Below, one piece after another: positions 1 through 5,094 of a stretch of DNA of 7,236 nt. The notes under the pieces were generated by a model. It was not told the DNA's origin. It did not search any database and worked only from the letters and a program-made list of their open reading frames with translations. A program made the position numbers and the translations under genes. Origin of the DNA: Treponema sp. (lineage in GTDB: Bacteria > Spirochaetota > Spirochaetia > Treponematales > Breznakiellaceae); contig JAISJS010000108.1 of the NCBI GenBank assembly GCA_031261385.1, forward strand, positions 1 through 7,236, in the 5' to 3' direction. Numbering within the stretch: position 1 is the first letter of the stretch; each line of letters starts with the position of its first letter.

Positions 1-62
1 CAGTTGGCAATAATGTTATACAGGCATTACCAATAGCCCTTGAGGCCTATGATGAAGAATAA
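1..62 (+). CDS. 3' end of an unidentified gene (19 codons plus stop)
   Basis: Reading from base 3, an open frame gives VGNNVIQALPIALEAYDEE and then TAA at 60-62. The other two plus frames are closed by stops within the same stretch. The acidic ending and ordinary codon use suggest the true C-terminus of a protein whose body lies upstream of the window. It converges on the minus-strand gene ending at 225, with a GC-rich hairpin between them. Nineteen residues are too few to assign a family, so no function is proposed. Confidence 0.5.
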   Translation, partial: VGNNVIQALPIALEAYDEE

Positions 63-124
63 AATATAATAATGTAAGAAATTTATTGGAAAGAGCTTGT
101 TTTTCGCTTCGCGTAAATGGCAGA

Positions 125-154
125 CCGTCCGCCATCCTTGTCCTTGGCGGACGG
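125..154. terminator. GC-rich hairpin between convergent genes, possible terminator
   Basis: CCGTCCGCC (125-133) pairs perfectly with GGCGGACGG (146-154). One further A-T pair closes inward, leaving a 10-nt loop. It lies between the ends of two converging genes (62 plus, 225 minus), which fits a transcription stop serving both. There is no immediate U-run on either side; the nearest T-run is about 15 bases downstream on the plus strand. The terminator role is therefore inferred from position and stem strength only. The rest of 63-224 is AT-rich with no other clear feature. Confidence 0.4.
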
Positions 155-224
155 CTTAGTCATTGCTTTTTACTGATACTCAAATATTTTATTACTTGAG
201 CCGATTTCAAATATAGTAAAACTA

Positions 225-740
225 TTAATAAGCAAAACCAATATCCAGCATTAAACTAAAACCAATTCCAGTATAAGTATTGTATTTTATACCTCCGGCT
301 GGTGTAAAAACAAATCCTCCATTTGTAACTAATTGGTACCCAATATTAGTTTCACTTGTAAAAGCAAACACAGGATAATTTAAAACAGACAAATACATTC
401 CACCAACCATAACATTAAAATATAAACCCTGTTTATCTCTAATTCTTTGCAAAAAAATTCCTTCTATTCCAGTTTGTAAACCAATTCCAAATATACCATT
501 TGCAAATACTAAATCAACATTAATTGGAATTCCAATATTATCATTTACAAATGGTGTAATTGTGGCTTCAATTTCTGGTAATCCAAGAACAAGACCTAAT
601 ACTAATGCCGCCGGGTTGAATCTCACAGTTCCATTCCAGGAATTTGATTGAGTTTCCTGTGCAAATAAATGCCCCCCAATTCCTAATGAAATACTAATTA
701 TTAAAATAATTGTAATAAAATATTTCTTGTTTAATTTCAT
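225..740 (-). CDS. Exported beta-barrel-like protein, AT-rich, function unknown
   Basis: A 171-residue protein. Translation probably starts at the ATG at 738-740: GGGGG (746-750) sits 5 bases upstream, whereas the longer reading would need a TTG at 752. Residues 1-27 form a classic signal peptide: KLNKK, a long Ile/Leu core, then LFA before Gln28. The mature part is rich in Gly, aromatic and alternating polar/hydrophobic residues (for example GIFGIGLQTGIEGIF and GIGFSLMLDIGFAY). It ends in an aromatic residue, as outer-membrane beta-barrels do. A periplasmic or outer-membrane location in a spirochete is inferred. The gene is visibly more AT-rich than the core genes to the right, with A/T favoured at third positions, so recent transfer or low constraint is possible. 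Promoter elements lie directly upstream at 762-789. I do not recognise a specific family. Confidence 0.75.
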   Translation of the reverse strand: MKLNKKYFITIILIISISLGIGGHLFAQETQSNSWNGTVRFNPAALVLGLVLGLPEIEATITPFVNDNIGIPINVDLVFANGIFGIGLQTGIEGIFLQRIRDKQGLYFNVMVGGMYLSVLNYPVFAFTSETNIGYQLVTNGGFVFTPAGGIKYNTYTGIGFSLMLDIGFAY

Positions 741-761
741 ATATGCCCCCAATAATGTATT

Positions 762-789
762 ATTTTACAACATTTTTTTGTATTGTCAA
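762..789 (-). promoter_or_regulatory. Sigma-70-type promoter for the exported protein gene
   Basis: On the minus strand TTGACA (784-789) is followed after 16 bases by TAAAAT (762-767). Transcription would start near 755, giving a leader of only about 15 bases that contains the GGGGG ribosome site. The -35 is a perfect match. The spacer is one short of the usual 17. Confidence 0.6.
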
Positions 790-833
790 GTATTTTTGAA
801 AAAAAATTGCACTTAACATACGCTATGCCGCAA

Positions 834-955
834 AACCGGTGACTGACACCACCAAGGGTTTTAACCACGAACTTCACGAAGGGGAAGAAGATTAAAACCG
901 CAAAGTCGAATAAGTCGAAGAAGGGAATAGTAAAATATGGTGACTGACACCGGTT
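834..955. repeat. Composite palindromic repeat, copy 1, with inverted ends
   Basis: Both ends carry the same 13-mer GGTGACTGACACC (838-850 and 939-951), itself a GGTG/CACC hairpin. AACC precedes the first and GGTT follows the second, so the outer ends AACCGGTG and CACCGGTT are inverted repeats. Inside are TTAACCACGAACTTCACGAA (861-880), a short linker ggggaagaagatt, and AAAACCGCAAAGTCGAATAA (895-914) continuing AGTCGAAGAAG. The same order (CACGAA block, linker, GCAAAGTCGAA block) recurs at 1876-2024. No coding potential is evident. It ends 7 bases before the stop codon of the small gene at 963. Confidence 0.75.
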
Positions 956-962
956 CTGAGGT

Positions 963-1172
963 TTAACCTACCTTTCGGGTACCGGCAGGAGCAGGGTCAA
1001 CAGAATGTGTTACCATAAGGTGTTCCATTCCCCCGGATTTGAGCATTTCCCGTATTTGGTTGGAAATATTAGTACGATAATTTTTCAATTCTTCGGGAGA
1101 CATGCCATTAGTTTCGTTAATTATTTGGGTTCTCCAACCATCAACTTCTGCCTCGGCCTTATTAACTTTCAT
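963..1172 (-). CDS. Small charged helical protein, possibly antitoxin-like, unidentified
   Basis: A 69-residue protein starting at ATG 1170-1172. The start is well supported: a perfect AGGAGGT ribosome site (1181-1187 on the minus strand) lies 8 bases upstream, and a strong promoter lies at 1299-1326. The sequence is mostly polar and helix-forming. The stretch ETNGMSPEELKNYRTN (about residues 20-35) resembles small proteins often found beside PIN-type toxins, which share an 'E..k.mspEE...Y' pattern; this likeness is from memory and weak. The last third (THSVDPAPAGTRKVG) looks disordered. The stop TAA (963-965) lies just 7 bases from the end of a palindromic repeat, so the C-terminus may have been altered by insertion. 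No toxin partner is visible next to it: the next gene downstream encodes an exported protein. Confidence 0.7.
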   Translation of the reverse strand: MKVNKAEAEVDGWRTQIINETNGMSPEELKNYRTNISNQIREMLKSGGMEHLMVTHSVDPAPAGTRKVG

Positions 1173-1298
1173 ACGCGATTACCTCCTCGGGGGTAAATAT
1201 TCTGATGTATATGGGATAAATTTTCCTGACTTTATTTCCGAAAACAATGCCTTTGTAGCACTGTTTCAAGATAAATTCGTGAAATGCTCACTAATAAA

Positions 1299-1326
1299 AG
1301 TATAAATCAGGTTACTCAATTGTCAA
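1299..1326 (-). promoter_or_regulatory. Sigma-70-type promoter for the 69-residue protein gene
   Basis: Minus-strand TTGACA (1321-1326), a 16-base spacer, then TATACT (1299-1304) gives a near-consensus promoter. The predicted start near 1292 leaves a leader of about 120 bases before the ATG at 1172. That is long for such a small gene and could hold a regulatory structure, but I saw no clear hairpin in it. Confidence 0.65.
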
Positions 1327-1403
1327 GTACTGTATCCTATGGTCTCAGTTGAGGTACACCGATCTCCTGGCAAACTGGATACATGTCTAAAAAAAGAAGG
1401 AGG

Positions 1404-1487
1404 AACCACGAACTTCACGAAAAACCACGAACAAAGAATGGAATCGTTCAAAACCTTGTTCGTACTGTTCGTGTGGTTCGTGGCTAA
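1404..1487. repeat. CACGAA-type palindromic repeat, copy 2 (long hairpin)
   Basis: The left arm has three blocks: CCACGAAC (1406-1413), CACGAA (1416-1421) and ACGAACAA (1427-1434). Each is matched in the right order by its reverse complement in the right arm: TTGTTCGT (1456-1463), TTCGTG (1468-1473) and GTTCGTGG (1476-1483). This gives about 22 paired bases plus small internal loops around a 21-base loop. The left arm opens with AACCACGAACTTCACGAA, shared with copies at 861 and 1876. This copy lacks the GCAAAGTCGAA block. Together with the promoter at 1299-1326 it accounts for most of the 367-base gap between genes (1173-1539); a minus-strand open frame here is a by-product of the repeat. Confidence 0.75.
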
Positions 1488-1507
1488 ATTCTTCAAAAAT
1501 GGTCTCC

Positions 1508-1530
1508 CTTGCGCAAGCAAGATCTTGACA
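1508..1530. repeat. Tandem palindromes ending in a CAAGATCTTGACA box
   Basis: Two perfect 10-base palindromes abut: CTTGCGCAAG (1508-1517) and CAAGATCTTG (1518-1527), followed by ACA. The 20-mer at 1511-1530 recurs at 2036-2055 with one mismatch. Both sites lie a short way 3' of a minus-strand gene's stop codon and just beyond a palindromic repeat. The function is unknown: a protein-binding site, an element boundary or a weak terminator are all possible. Confidence 0.6.
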
Positions 1531-1539
1531 ACTCAGCGT

Positions 1540-1818
1540 TCAGGATGCCGACGCCAAACATTCTACCACAATACGGGAAACATAATCATTTATTGATTGG
1601 GCACTCTTATCCGCATTATAGCGAAGGGTATTTTCAATCGCTTCAGGCAGCTGTAATGTCTGCAATAACTGTTCACCCCGGGCCGCATCAAGAGGGGAAC
1701 CGCGAACCTCCGGTTCGACGCTGCTCTGCAGCTCGGTTGAACATGCGACAACGTGCTGCACTTTTTCCGGCATTGGCCCGTCACCTTTTTTCCAAATCAC
1801 CTTTCCATCGTCACTCAT
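1540..1818 (-). CDS. Small protein with ribbon-helix-helix-like C-terminus, unidentified
   Basis: A 92-residue protein from ATG 1816-1818 to TGA 1540-1542. The N-terminal half (KVIWKKGDGPMPEKV onwards) is unfamiliar. The C-terminal part, LPEAIENTLRYNADKSAQS then INDYVSRIVVECL (about residues 57-89), has the layout of a ribbon-helix-helix DNA-binding fold: a short strand with alternating residues, a helix, a turn with SIND, and a second helix. Such domains are common in antitoxins and small repressors, so a regulatory role is a guess. The ribosome site is poor (only GAAAG nearby), and the predicted promoter would start transcription almost at the ATG, so the start may be wrong or the message nearly leaderless. 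No toxin gene follows. Codon use looks like that of the core genes, which favours a real gene. Confidence 0.55.
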   Translation of the reverse strand: MSDDGKVIWKKGDGPMPEKVQHVVACSTELQSSVEPEVRGSPLDAARGEQLLQTLQLPEAIENTLRYNADKSAQSINDYVSRIVVECLASAS

Positions 1819-1827
1819 GGTACTTTC

Positions 1828-1857
1828 ATTCTACCACAAACTCAACCAATATATCAA
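1828..1857 (-). promoter_or_regulatory. Possible promoter of the 92-residue protein gene
   Basis: Minus-strand TTGATA (1852-1857), an 18-base spacer and TAGAAT (1828-1833). The predicted start, near 1821, is within a few bases of the ATG at 1818. This implies a leaderless or nearly leaderless message, or a start codon further in. Confidence 0.4.
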
Positions 1858-1875
1858 CTTAAAAACGGAGGAAAT

Positions 1876-2024
1876 TTAACCACGAACTTCACGAAAAAAA
1901 CACGAACGGGGGAAGAGGATTAAAACCGCGAAGTCGAAAAAGGAAGGAAATTTTCTTATTACTTCTTTAACTTATTCGACTTTGCGGTAAAATTTCTTCT
2001 GCTTTTTTCCTAATTTGGAATTAC
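1876..2024. repeat. Composite palindromic repeat, copy 3
   Basis: Begins TTAACCACGAACTTCACGAA (1876-1895), then a second CACGAAC, a purine linker close to that of copy 1 (gggggaagaggatt), and the GCAAAGTCGAA block. In the latter, ACCGCGAAGTCGAA (1925-1938) pairs at 13 of 14 positions with TTCGACTTTGCGGT (1975-1988), so the transcript would fold into a long hairpin. Positions 1923-2024 align along their full length with 7125-7235, with six substitutions and one missing 9-base unit. It lies between two minus-strand genes, upstream of the 92-residue protein gene and downstream of the lipoprotein gene. Confidence 0.8.
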
Positions 2025-2035
2025 GGCCTATAGCT

Positions 2036-2055
2036 GCGTAAGCAAGATCTTGACA
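2036..2055. repeat. Second CAAGATCTTGACA box
   Basis: GCGTAAGCAAGATCTTGACA differs at one position from 1511-1530. The palindrome CAAGATCTTG (2043-2052) is intact, while the neighbouring CTTGCGCAAG palindrome of the other copy is degraded here. It lies 26 bases beyond the stop of the lipoprotein gene and directly beyond repeat copy 3. Confidence 0.6.
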
Positions 2056-2081
2056 TTGGTTTTTTATCGTCCGCGCCCGAC

Positions 2082-3872
2082 CTATGGTTCATATTTCCAT
2101 TTATCACTGTAAAAATAAACACTAGTAAGATATGTTCCAGCTTTTTTGCCGTTCTCATTATAAGTGCTTGCAAAATAGTACGATTTAAATATTTTACCGT
2201 TATCATCTCTGAGGTTCCTGTAAAATGCATTTTCGTGCAAAAGAACATCTGCGCCAATAGAAATAGAATTAGTCCCATCCATAATGATCGCGTTTTTCCC
2301 GATTCGTTTCACGCTGTCAGGAATAACTACAAATTTTCTGTCATTGAACCATATTCCCGACCAGATCATCCTCGTTTTGTTATAGCGGGGAATGAGTTCG
2401 CAATCATCGCCAATGGAAGTAACCGGCGCCCCCCAGATGGATGCAGGGATAACGCTATAGTTGGGGATGGGAGCAGCATACAACTCCTCTGCAATCAGAT
2501 CAAATCCGTAGGCGTTGTCAGGCGGCGGCGCCTCGTTTGTCATACTTATCCGCACATTCGCCGCAGACGGGGCTCTGCCGTTCACCGCCCGCACTTTAAT
2601 GGTCAGCGTGTCGGTGATGCCGTCTACCTTTGCGTTGATGGTTACCTTTTCCGTGCCGGGGATAGGACGGGTCACCTCAATTTTTTCTCCCCCGGAAATA
2701 TACCACTGAAAGCCCAGCCGGATTCTCTGTGTACCAATTGCTTTGCCGGCGTCGTTTGCCAAATCAAAGTCGATATCATAGTTAACAGATCTCGACCCGG
2801 CAAGATTCCCCGGCCAGTTCAGTCGCCATTCATCGTTTCTTTTGGTCGCCGCAAGTCCGTCCGTCACGGCCTGTATTGACTTTTCCAGTGAGGCGAAATA
2901 CGCCCTGCCGGTAAACAGCCGTACCGGAAAGGTAAAGGGCATCGTCTCGCTTGAATAGTCAACTTTGCCGGTTTCCATATTTGTCGAATAGACTATTTCG
3001 CAGATCGGCTGATTGCTGGCAATGTAATTCGCAAAAAATTTGTTGGCTTCATCAAGCCGCGCTATCCAGTCCCGCCGCCAGCGCACGTCGTTCCGGGCGT
3101 CGTCGCCGATGTTTCCGCTGGAGATGTTTGCCGCCAGTACCGATACCCTGCTCGCCGCTTCCAGCAGGGAGGGGTCATAGGCCGCCGCCTGATAGTAATA
3201 GGTCAGCGCCTCAACCTCGCCGCCCCGCTGCTGCGCCGTAATGCCTTTTGCCAACGTGGTCTGCGCGTTGACATGGTTCGCCGCGGCGGCCCCGGCAAGT
3301 TCCGCCTGTGCCTTTTCGGTCGGCGTTACGCCCATTTTCCCGAGCAGGTCCAGAGACGCCTGCCGTATCAGCGTAAGGTTGTCCAGTTCCGCAAAGGTGC
3401 AGGTTCCCGAATACGAGGCCGCCGTCATCTTGTCGGCGGTTTTGGTTATCTGGATTTGAAGGGCATAACCTGCAGCCGTTCTGGTTATGTTCCCGGTCAT
3501 AAGGTATGCCGTGGGAATCAGATGCCCCAAATCAAGCCCTGCTTCGGAAGTGTCGTCATAATAGCCCGATAAAAGTTCAGCATACTGATCATCAAGGCGT
3601 TCCCTGTCCAGTACCTCTATGGCGGAATAGGTTTTAAAATTGTTGACAAAATCGCCTTGAACCAGACCGGGAAGATAGTCCTGGTCTTTGGCAAGGCCGG
3701 ACGCCTTGGGGGCAAGAATAGCGATACTCACGCCCTTGCCGCCTGCTCCCGAAAAATAGGGACTGGCATCCTGCGCCTGATTCTGTGCGGACTTTCCTGA
3801 TGAGGCGCATGATGCAAAGGCAAGCGCAAAGAAAATAACACAAAACAGCGGAACGAGAGTCTTATGGTTCAT
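2082..3872 (-). CDS. Lipoprotein with CsgG/LpoB-like domain and LRR-like C-terminus
   Basis: A 596-residue protein. The start is the ATG at 3870-3872, with AAGGAG 7 bases upstream; a longer reading from 3929 would bury the signal peptide. Residues 1-22 are a lipoprotein signal: NHKT, a hydrophobic core, then FAS-Cys22, a relaxed lipobox of the kind accepted in spirochetes. About residues 48-180 (VSIAILAPKASG, LDRERLDDQYAELL, AYLMTGNITRT, YALQIQITKT) resemble the CsgG/LpoB-type fold: strand, DRERLD helix, 'LMTGNI', then the 'L.IQITKT' strand. About 204-255 (KGITAQQRGGEVEALTYYYQ, AAAYDPSLLEAA) look like one TPR repeat. The middle is beta-rich. Near 514-529, FVVIPDSVKRIGKNAI matches one BspA-type leucine-rich repeat. 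An envelope-anchored sensory, scaffolding or penicillin-binding-protein-activator role is inferred, not shown. The gene is divergent from the XRE regulator gene. Confidence 0.85.
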   Translation of the reverse strand: MNHKTLVPLFCVIFFALAFASCASSGKSAQNQAQDASPYFSGAGGKGVSIAILAPKASGLAKDQDYLPGLVQGDFVNNFKTYSAIEVLDRERLDDQYAELLSGYYDDTSEAGLDLGHLIPTAYLMTGNITRTAAGYALQIQITKTADKMTAASYSGTCTFAELDNLTLIRQASLDLLGKMGVTPTEKAQAELAGAAAANHVNAQTTLAKGITAQQRGGEVEALTYYYQAAAYDPSLLEAASRVSVLAANISSGNIGDDARNDVRWRRDWIARLDEANKFFANYIASNQPICEIVYSTNMETGKVDYSSETMPFTFPVRLFTGRAYFASLEKSIQAVTDGLAATKRNDEWRLNWPGNLAGSRSVNYDIDFDLANDAGKAIGTQRIRLGFQWYISGGEKIEVTRPIPGTEKVTINAKVDGITDTLTIKVRAVNGRAPSAANVRISMTNEAPPPDNAYGFDLIAEELYAAPIPNYSVIPASIWGAPVTSIGDDCELIPRYNKTRMIWSGIWFNDRKFVVIPDSVKRIGKNAIIMDGTNSISIGADVLLHENAFYRNLRDDNGKIFKSYYFASTYNENGKKAGTYLTSVYFYSDKWKYEP

Positions 3873-3925
3873 CGGTACGCTCCTTTTTTTCGTAAAATCC
3901 CCGCAAAATTGAACATTTAGTTCCA

Positions 3926-3935
3926 TCAATATTGA
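3926..3935. promoter_or_regulatory. Perfect palindrome in the divergent control region, possible operator
   Basis: TCAATATTGA is its own reverse complement. TCAATA recurs at 3973-3978 and 3994-3999, 21 bases apart. GACCGT also occurs twice (3934-3939 and 3956-3961), 22 bases apart, about two helical turns. The palindrome falls just downstream of the predicted lipoprotein transcription start, where a repressor would act. The divergent XRE protein is the obvious candidate binder, but this is inference. Confidence 0.35.
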
Positions 3936-3947
3936 CCGTACAGGACT

Positions 3948-3976
3948 ACACTATAGACCGTTAGGGCTTTTGTCAA
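3948..3976 (-). promoter_or_regulatory. Promoter of the lipoprotein gene
   Basis: Minus-strand TTGACA (3971-3976) is a perfect -35. The -10 is either TATAGT (3950-3955, 15-base spacer) or TAGTGT (3948-3953, 17-base spacer). The leader would be about 70 bases, ending in the AAGGAG ribosome site. Confidence 0.5.
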
Positions 3977-3987
3977 TATGTCTATCT

Positions 3988-3993
3988 TATAAT
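3988..3993 (+). promoter_or_regulatory. -10 box for the XRE regulator cluster
   Basis: A perfect TATAAT lies 30 bases before the ATG at 4024. No good -35 sits 16-18 bases upstream (GGCTTT at 17). The promoter may therefore need an activator, or be weak and controlled by its own product. Confidence 0.4.
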
Positions 3994-4023
3994 TCAATAG
4001 GGTAGAACGTTAAGGGCGGGTAC

Positions 4024-4344
4024 ATGGGAGGACAGGATATAAAAAATGCCTTGGGCAGAAACATCAAGTTTTTTCGGGCGCACCGGCACTTATCACAGGC
4101 CGATTTAGCCGAAAAAGCCGATATTTCCATCACTTTTTTAAGCAATATAGAGCGGGGACTAAAATTCCCCAAAGCCGAGACTCTGTCCTGTCTTGCCGAG
4201 GGGCTTGAGGTAGAAGTGTACGAGCTGTTTAAGGGGGAGATTGCCCCCGATGAAACCAAAAAGCTGCTGGACCGTTTTTCCGGGGATATTACCCAAAATG
4301 TGGTTCAGGCGCTCGAAACCGTGTACCGGCAGTATGAGATTTGA
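4024..4344 (+). CDS. XRE-family (Cro/CI-type) transcriptional regulator
   Basis: A 106-residue protein. Residues 10-66 are a textbook HTH_3 domain: LGRNIKFFRAHRHLSQADLA, EKADISITFLSNIERG, then KFPKAETLSCLAEGLEVEVY. The recognition helix is near 35-44 (SITFLSNIER). The remaining tail (about 67-106) is helical and may mediate dimerisation; there is no sensor or enzyme domain. The upstream GGGCGGG serves as a modest ribosome site 3 bases from the ATG. It heads a plus-strand cluster with two membrane-protein genes and is divergent from the lipoprotein gene, so autoregulation and control of the lipoprotein are plausible. Similar stand-alone XRE proteins regulate many unrelated traits, so no target can be named from sequence. 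Confidence 0.9.
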   Translation: MGGQDIKNALGRNIKFFRAHRHLSQADLAEKADISITFLSNIERGLKFPKAETLSCLAEGLEVEVYELFKGEIAPDETKKLLDRFSGDITQNVVQALETVYRQYEI

Positions 4345-4409
4345 GGCTTTTTAAACCATCTATTTTTCGCCATCTTGTAATTTCCCCCCTAAAGGGTGAT
4401 ACTATCATT

Positions 4410-4712
4410 ATGGATGTCGGAGAGATAATCTACATTACGAGCCGCCTTGTGCTTGGGGCGCTGGCGTCTTTTTTCGCCATCATGTTGTGGTCAAAAACCA
4501 GGGATGTAGCGTGGATGCTCATGGTAATTGGCACCATTGCGGCCTATATAGAAACCGTCTATTCGATCCTTGATTTATTTGGTATCACCGAAGGGGCAGC
4601 CCTGATGATCGGCTCGGTGCCGGTGGCCGCCATTGTATTGCCCTGTTTGCGGACTATTTTCTTTATCATCGCTTTTATGATAATGGTTTTACGAAAATAC
4701 CGGCATCATTAG
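4410..4712 (+). CDS. Small integral membrane protein, function unknown
   Basis: A 100-residue protein from ATG 4410. A longer reading from TTG 4341 would overlap the previous gene and add 23 polar residues, but no ribosome site supports it; AAAGGGTGAT (4391-4400) precedes the ATG, at a longish distance. Three or four hydrophobic segments are visible: about 5-26 (IIYITSRLVLGALASFFAIM), 32-58 (VAWMLMVIGTIAAYIETVYS) and 63-94 (MIGSVPVAAIVLPCLRTIFF, then IIAFMIMVL). It ends in the basic tail RKYRHH. The two connecting loops are short. It follows the XRE gene by 65 bases and precedes another small membrane-protein gene, so the three are probably co-transcribed. I recognise no family. Confidence 0.75.
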   Translation: MDVGEIIYITSRLVLGALASFFAIMLWSKTRDVAWMLMVIGTIAAYIETVYSILDLFGITEGAALMIGSVPVAAIVLPCLRTIFFIIAFMIMVLRKYRHH

Positions 4713-4747
4713 AACCTGAAGTTCTGATAGACTGGTTGGAGGATTAA

Positions 4748-4987
4748 ATGAAAGCCCTTTTAATCGGAATTGTGATTCTTGCAGCCGCTGTTTTTGCGGT
4801 TTTGCCCCCCGAAGCGCTGGGCTTTGGTCTGAATTGGTCAGGGGATGTTCTGGCCTTTCTCCGTGGCGGCGCGCCCGTTCTTGCGGTTTTTATTGCACTG
4901 GTGTCGATTTTCATCGGAATTGCCGATATAAAGGACCGTGCAGAGGCCAGGAAAGAGGAGAAAAACGCCCCGGAGGGCAAAGAATAA
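4748..4987 (+). CDS. Small two-helix membrane protein, function unknown
   Basis: A 79-residue protein with a strong ribosome site (GGAGG, 4738-4742, 5 bases before the ATG). There are two hydrophobic helices: residues 2-20 (KALLIGIVILAAAVFAVLPP region) and about 40-60 (GGAPVLAVFIALVSIFIGIA). A highly charged cytoplasmic-type tail follows (DIKDRAEARKEEKNAPEGKE). It lies 35 bases after the preceding membrane-protein gene and 107 bases before rplM, which has its own promoter. The arrangement suggests a small membrane accessory factor of the XRE cluster, but nothing shows what it does. Confidence 0.75.
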   Translation: MKALLIGIVILAAAVFAVLPPEALGFGLNWSGDVLAFLRGGAPVLAVFIALVSIFIGIADIKDRAEARKEEKNAPEGKE

Positions 4988-5024
4988 CTCTCCCCCATAA
5001 AATCAAGTTTAGGGCGCAAGTATA

Positions 5025-5054
5025 TTGACACATTTATTGATTTTATGGCATTAT
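5025..5054 (+). promoter_or_regulatory. Promoter of the rplM-rpsI-recX-acyP operon
   Basis: TTGACA (5025-5030) is a perfect -35. CATTAT (5049-5054) follows after 18 bases. Transcription would begin near 5061, giving a leader of about 35 bases with GAGAAGG (5079-5085) 9 bases before the rplM ATG. Placement after the previous gene's stop (4987) supports an independent start for the ribosomal operon. Confidence 0.6.
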
Positions 5055-5094
5055 CTGAATTCGCACTGTAAATACTTTGAGAAGGTTTGTTTAA

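Noticed and set aside
179..200. CTCAA/TTGAG inverted repeat as terminator of the exported protein gene
   Set aside because: A five-pair stem with a 12-base loop and no U-run; the GC-rich hairpin at 125-154 is a far better candidate.
1102..1305. 67-codon plus-strand open frame over the promoter of the 69-residue gene
   Set aside because: It overlaps the better supported minus-strand gene and its promoter and has no ribosome site. The tail GKYSDVYGINFPDFISEN reads like protein but cannot be supported alone.
1323..1520. 65-codon minus-strand open frame
   Set aside because: It runs through the CACGAA hairpin repeat, its sequence follows the repeat periodicity, and it lacks a ribosome site.
1509..1862. 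117-codon plus-strand open frame
   Set aside because: It is the antisense of the 92-residue gene, with repeat-derived ends and no start signal. The minus-strand reading has the more protein-like sequence.
834..2024. Short regularly spaced repeats resembling a CRISPR array
   Set aside because: Units are only 6-11 bases, are partly palindromic between arms, and have no constant-length unique spacers; no cas gene is present.
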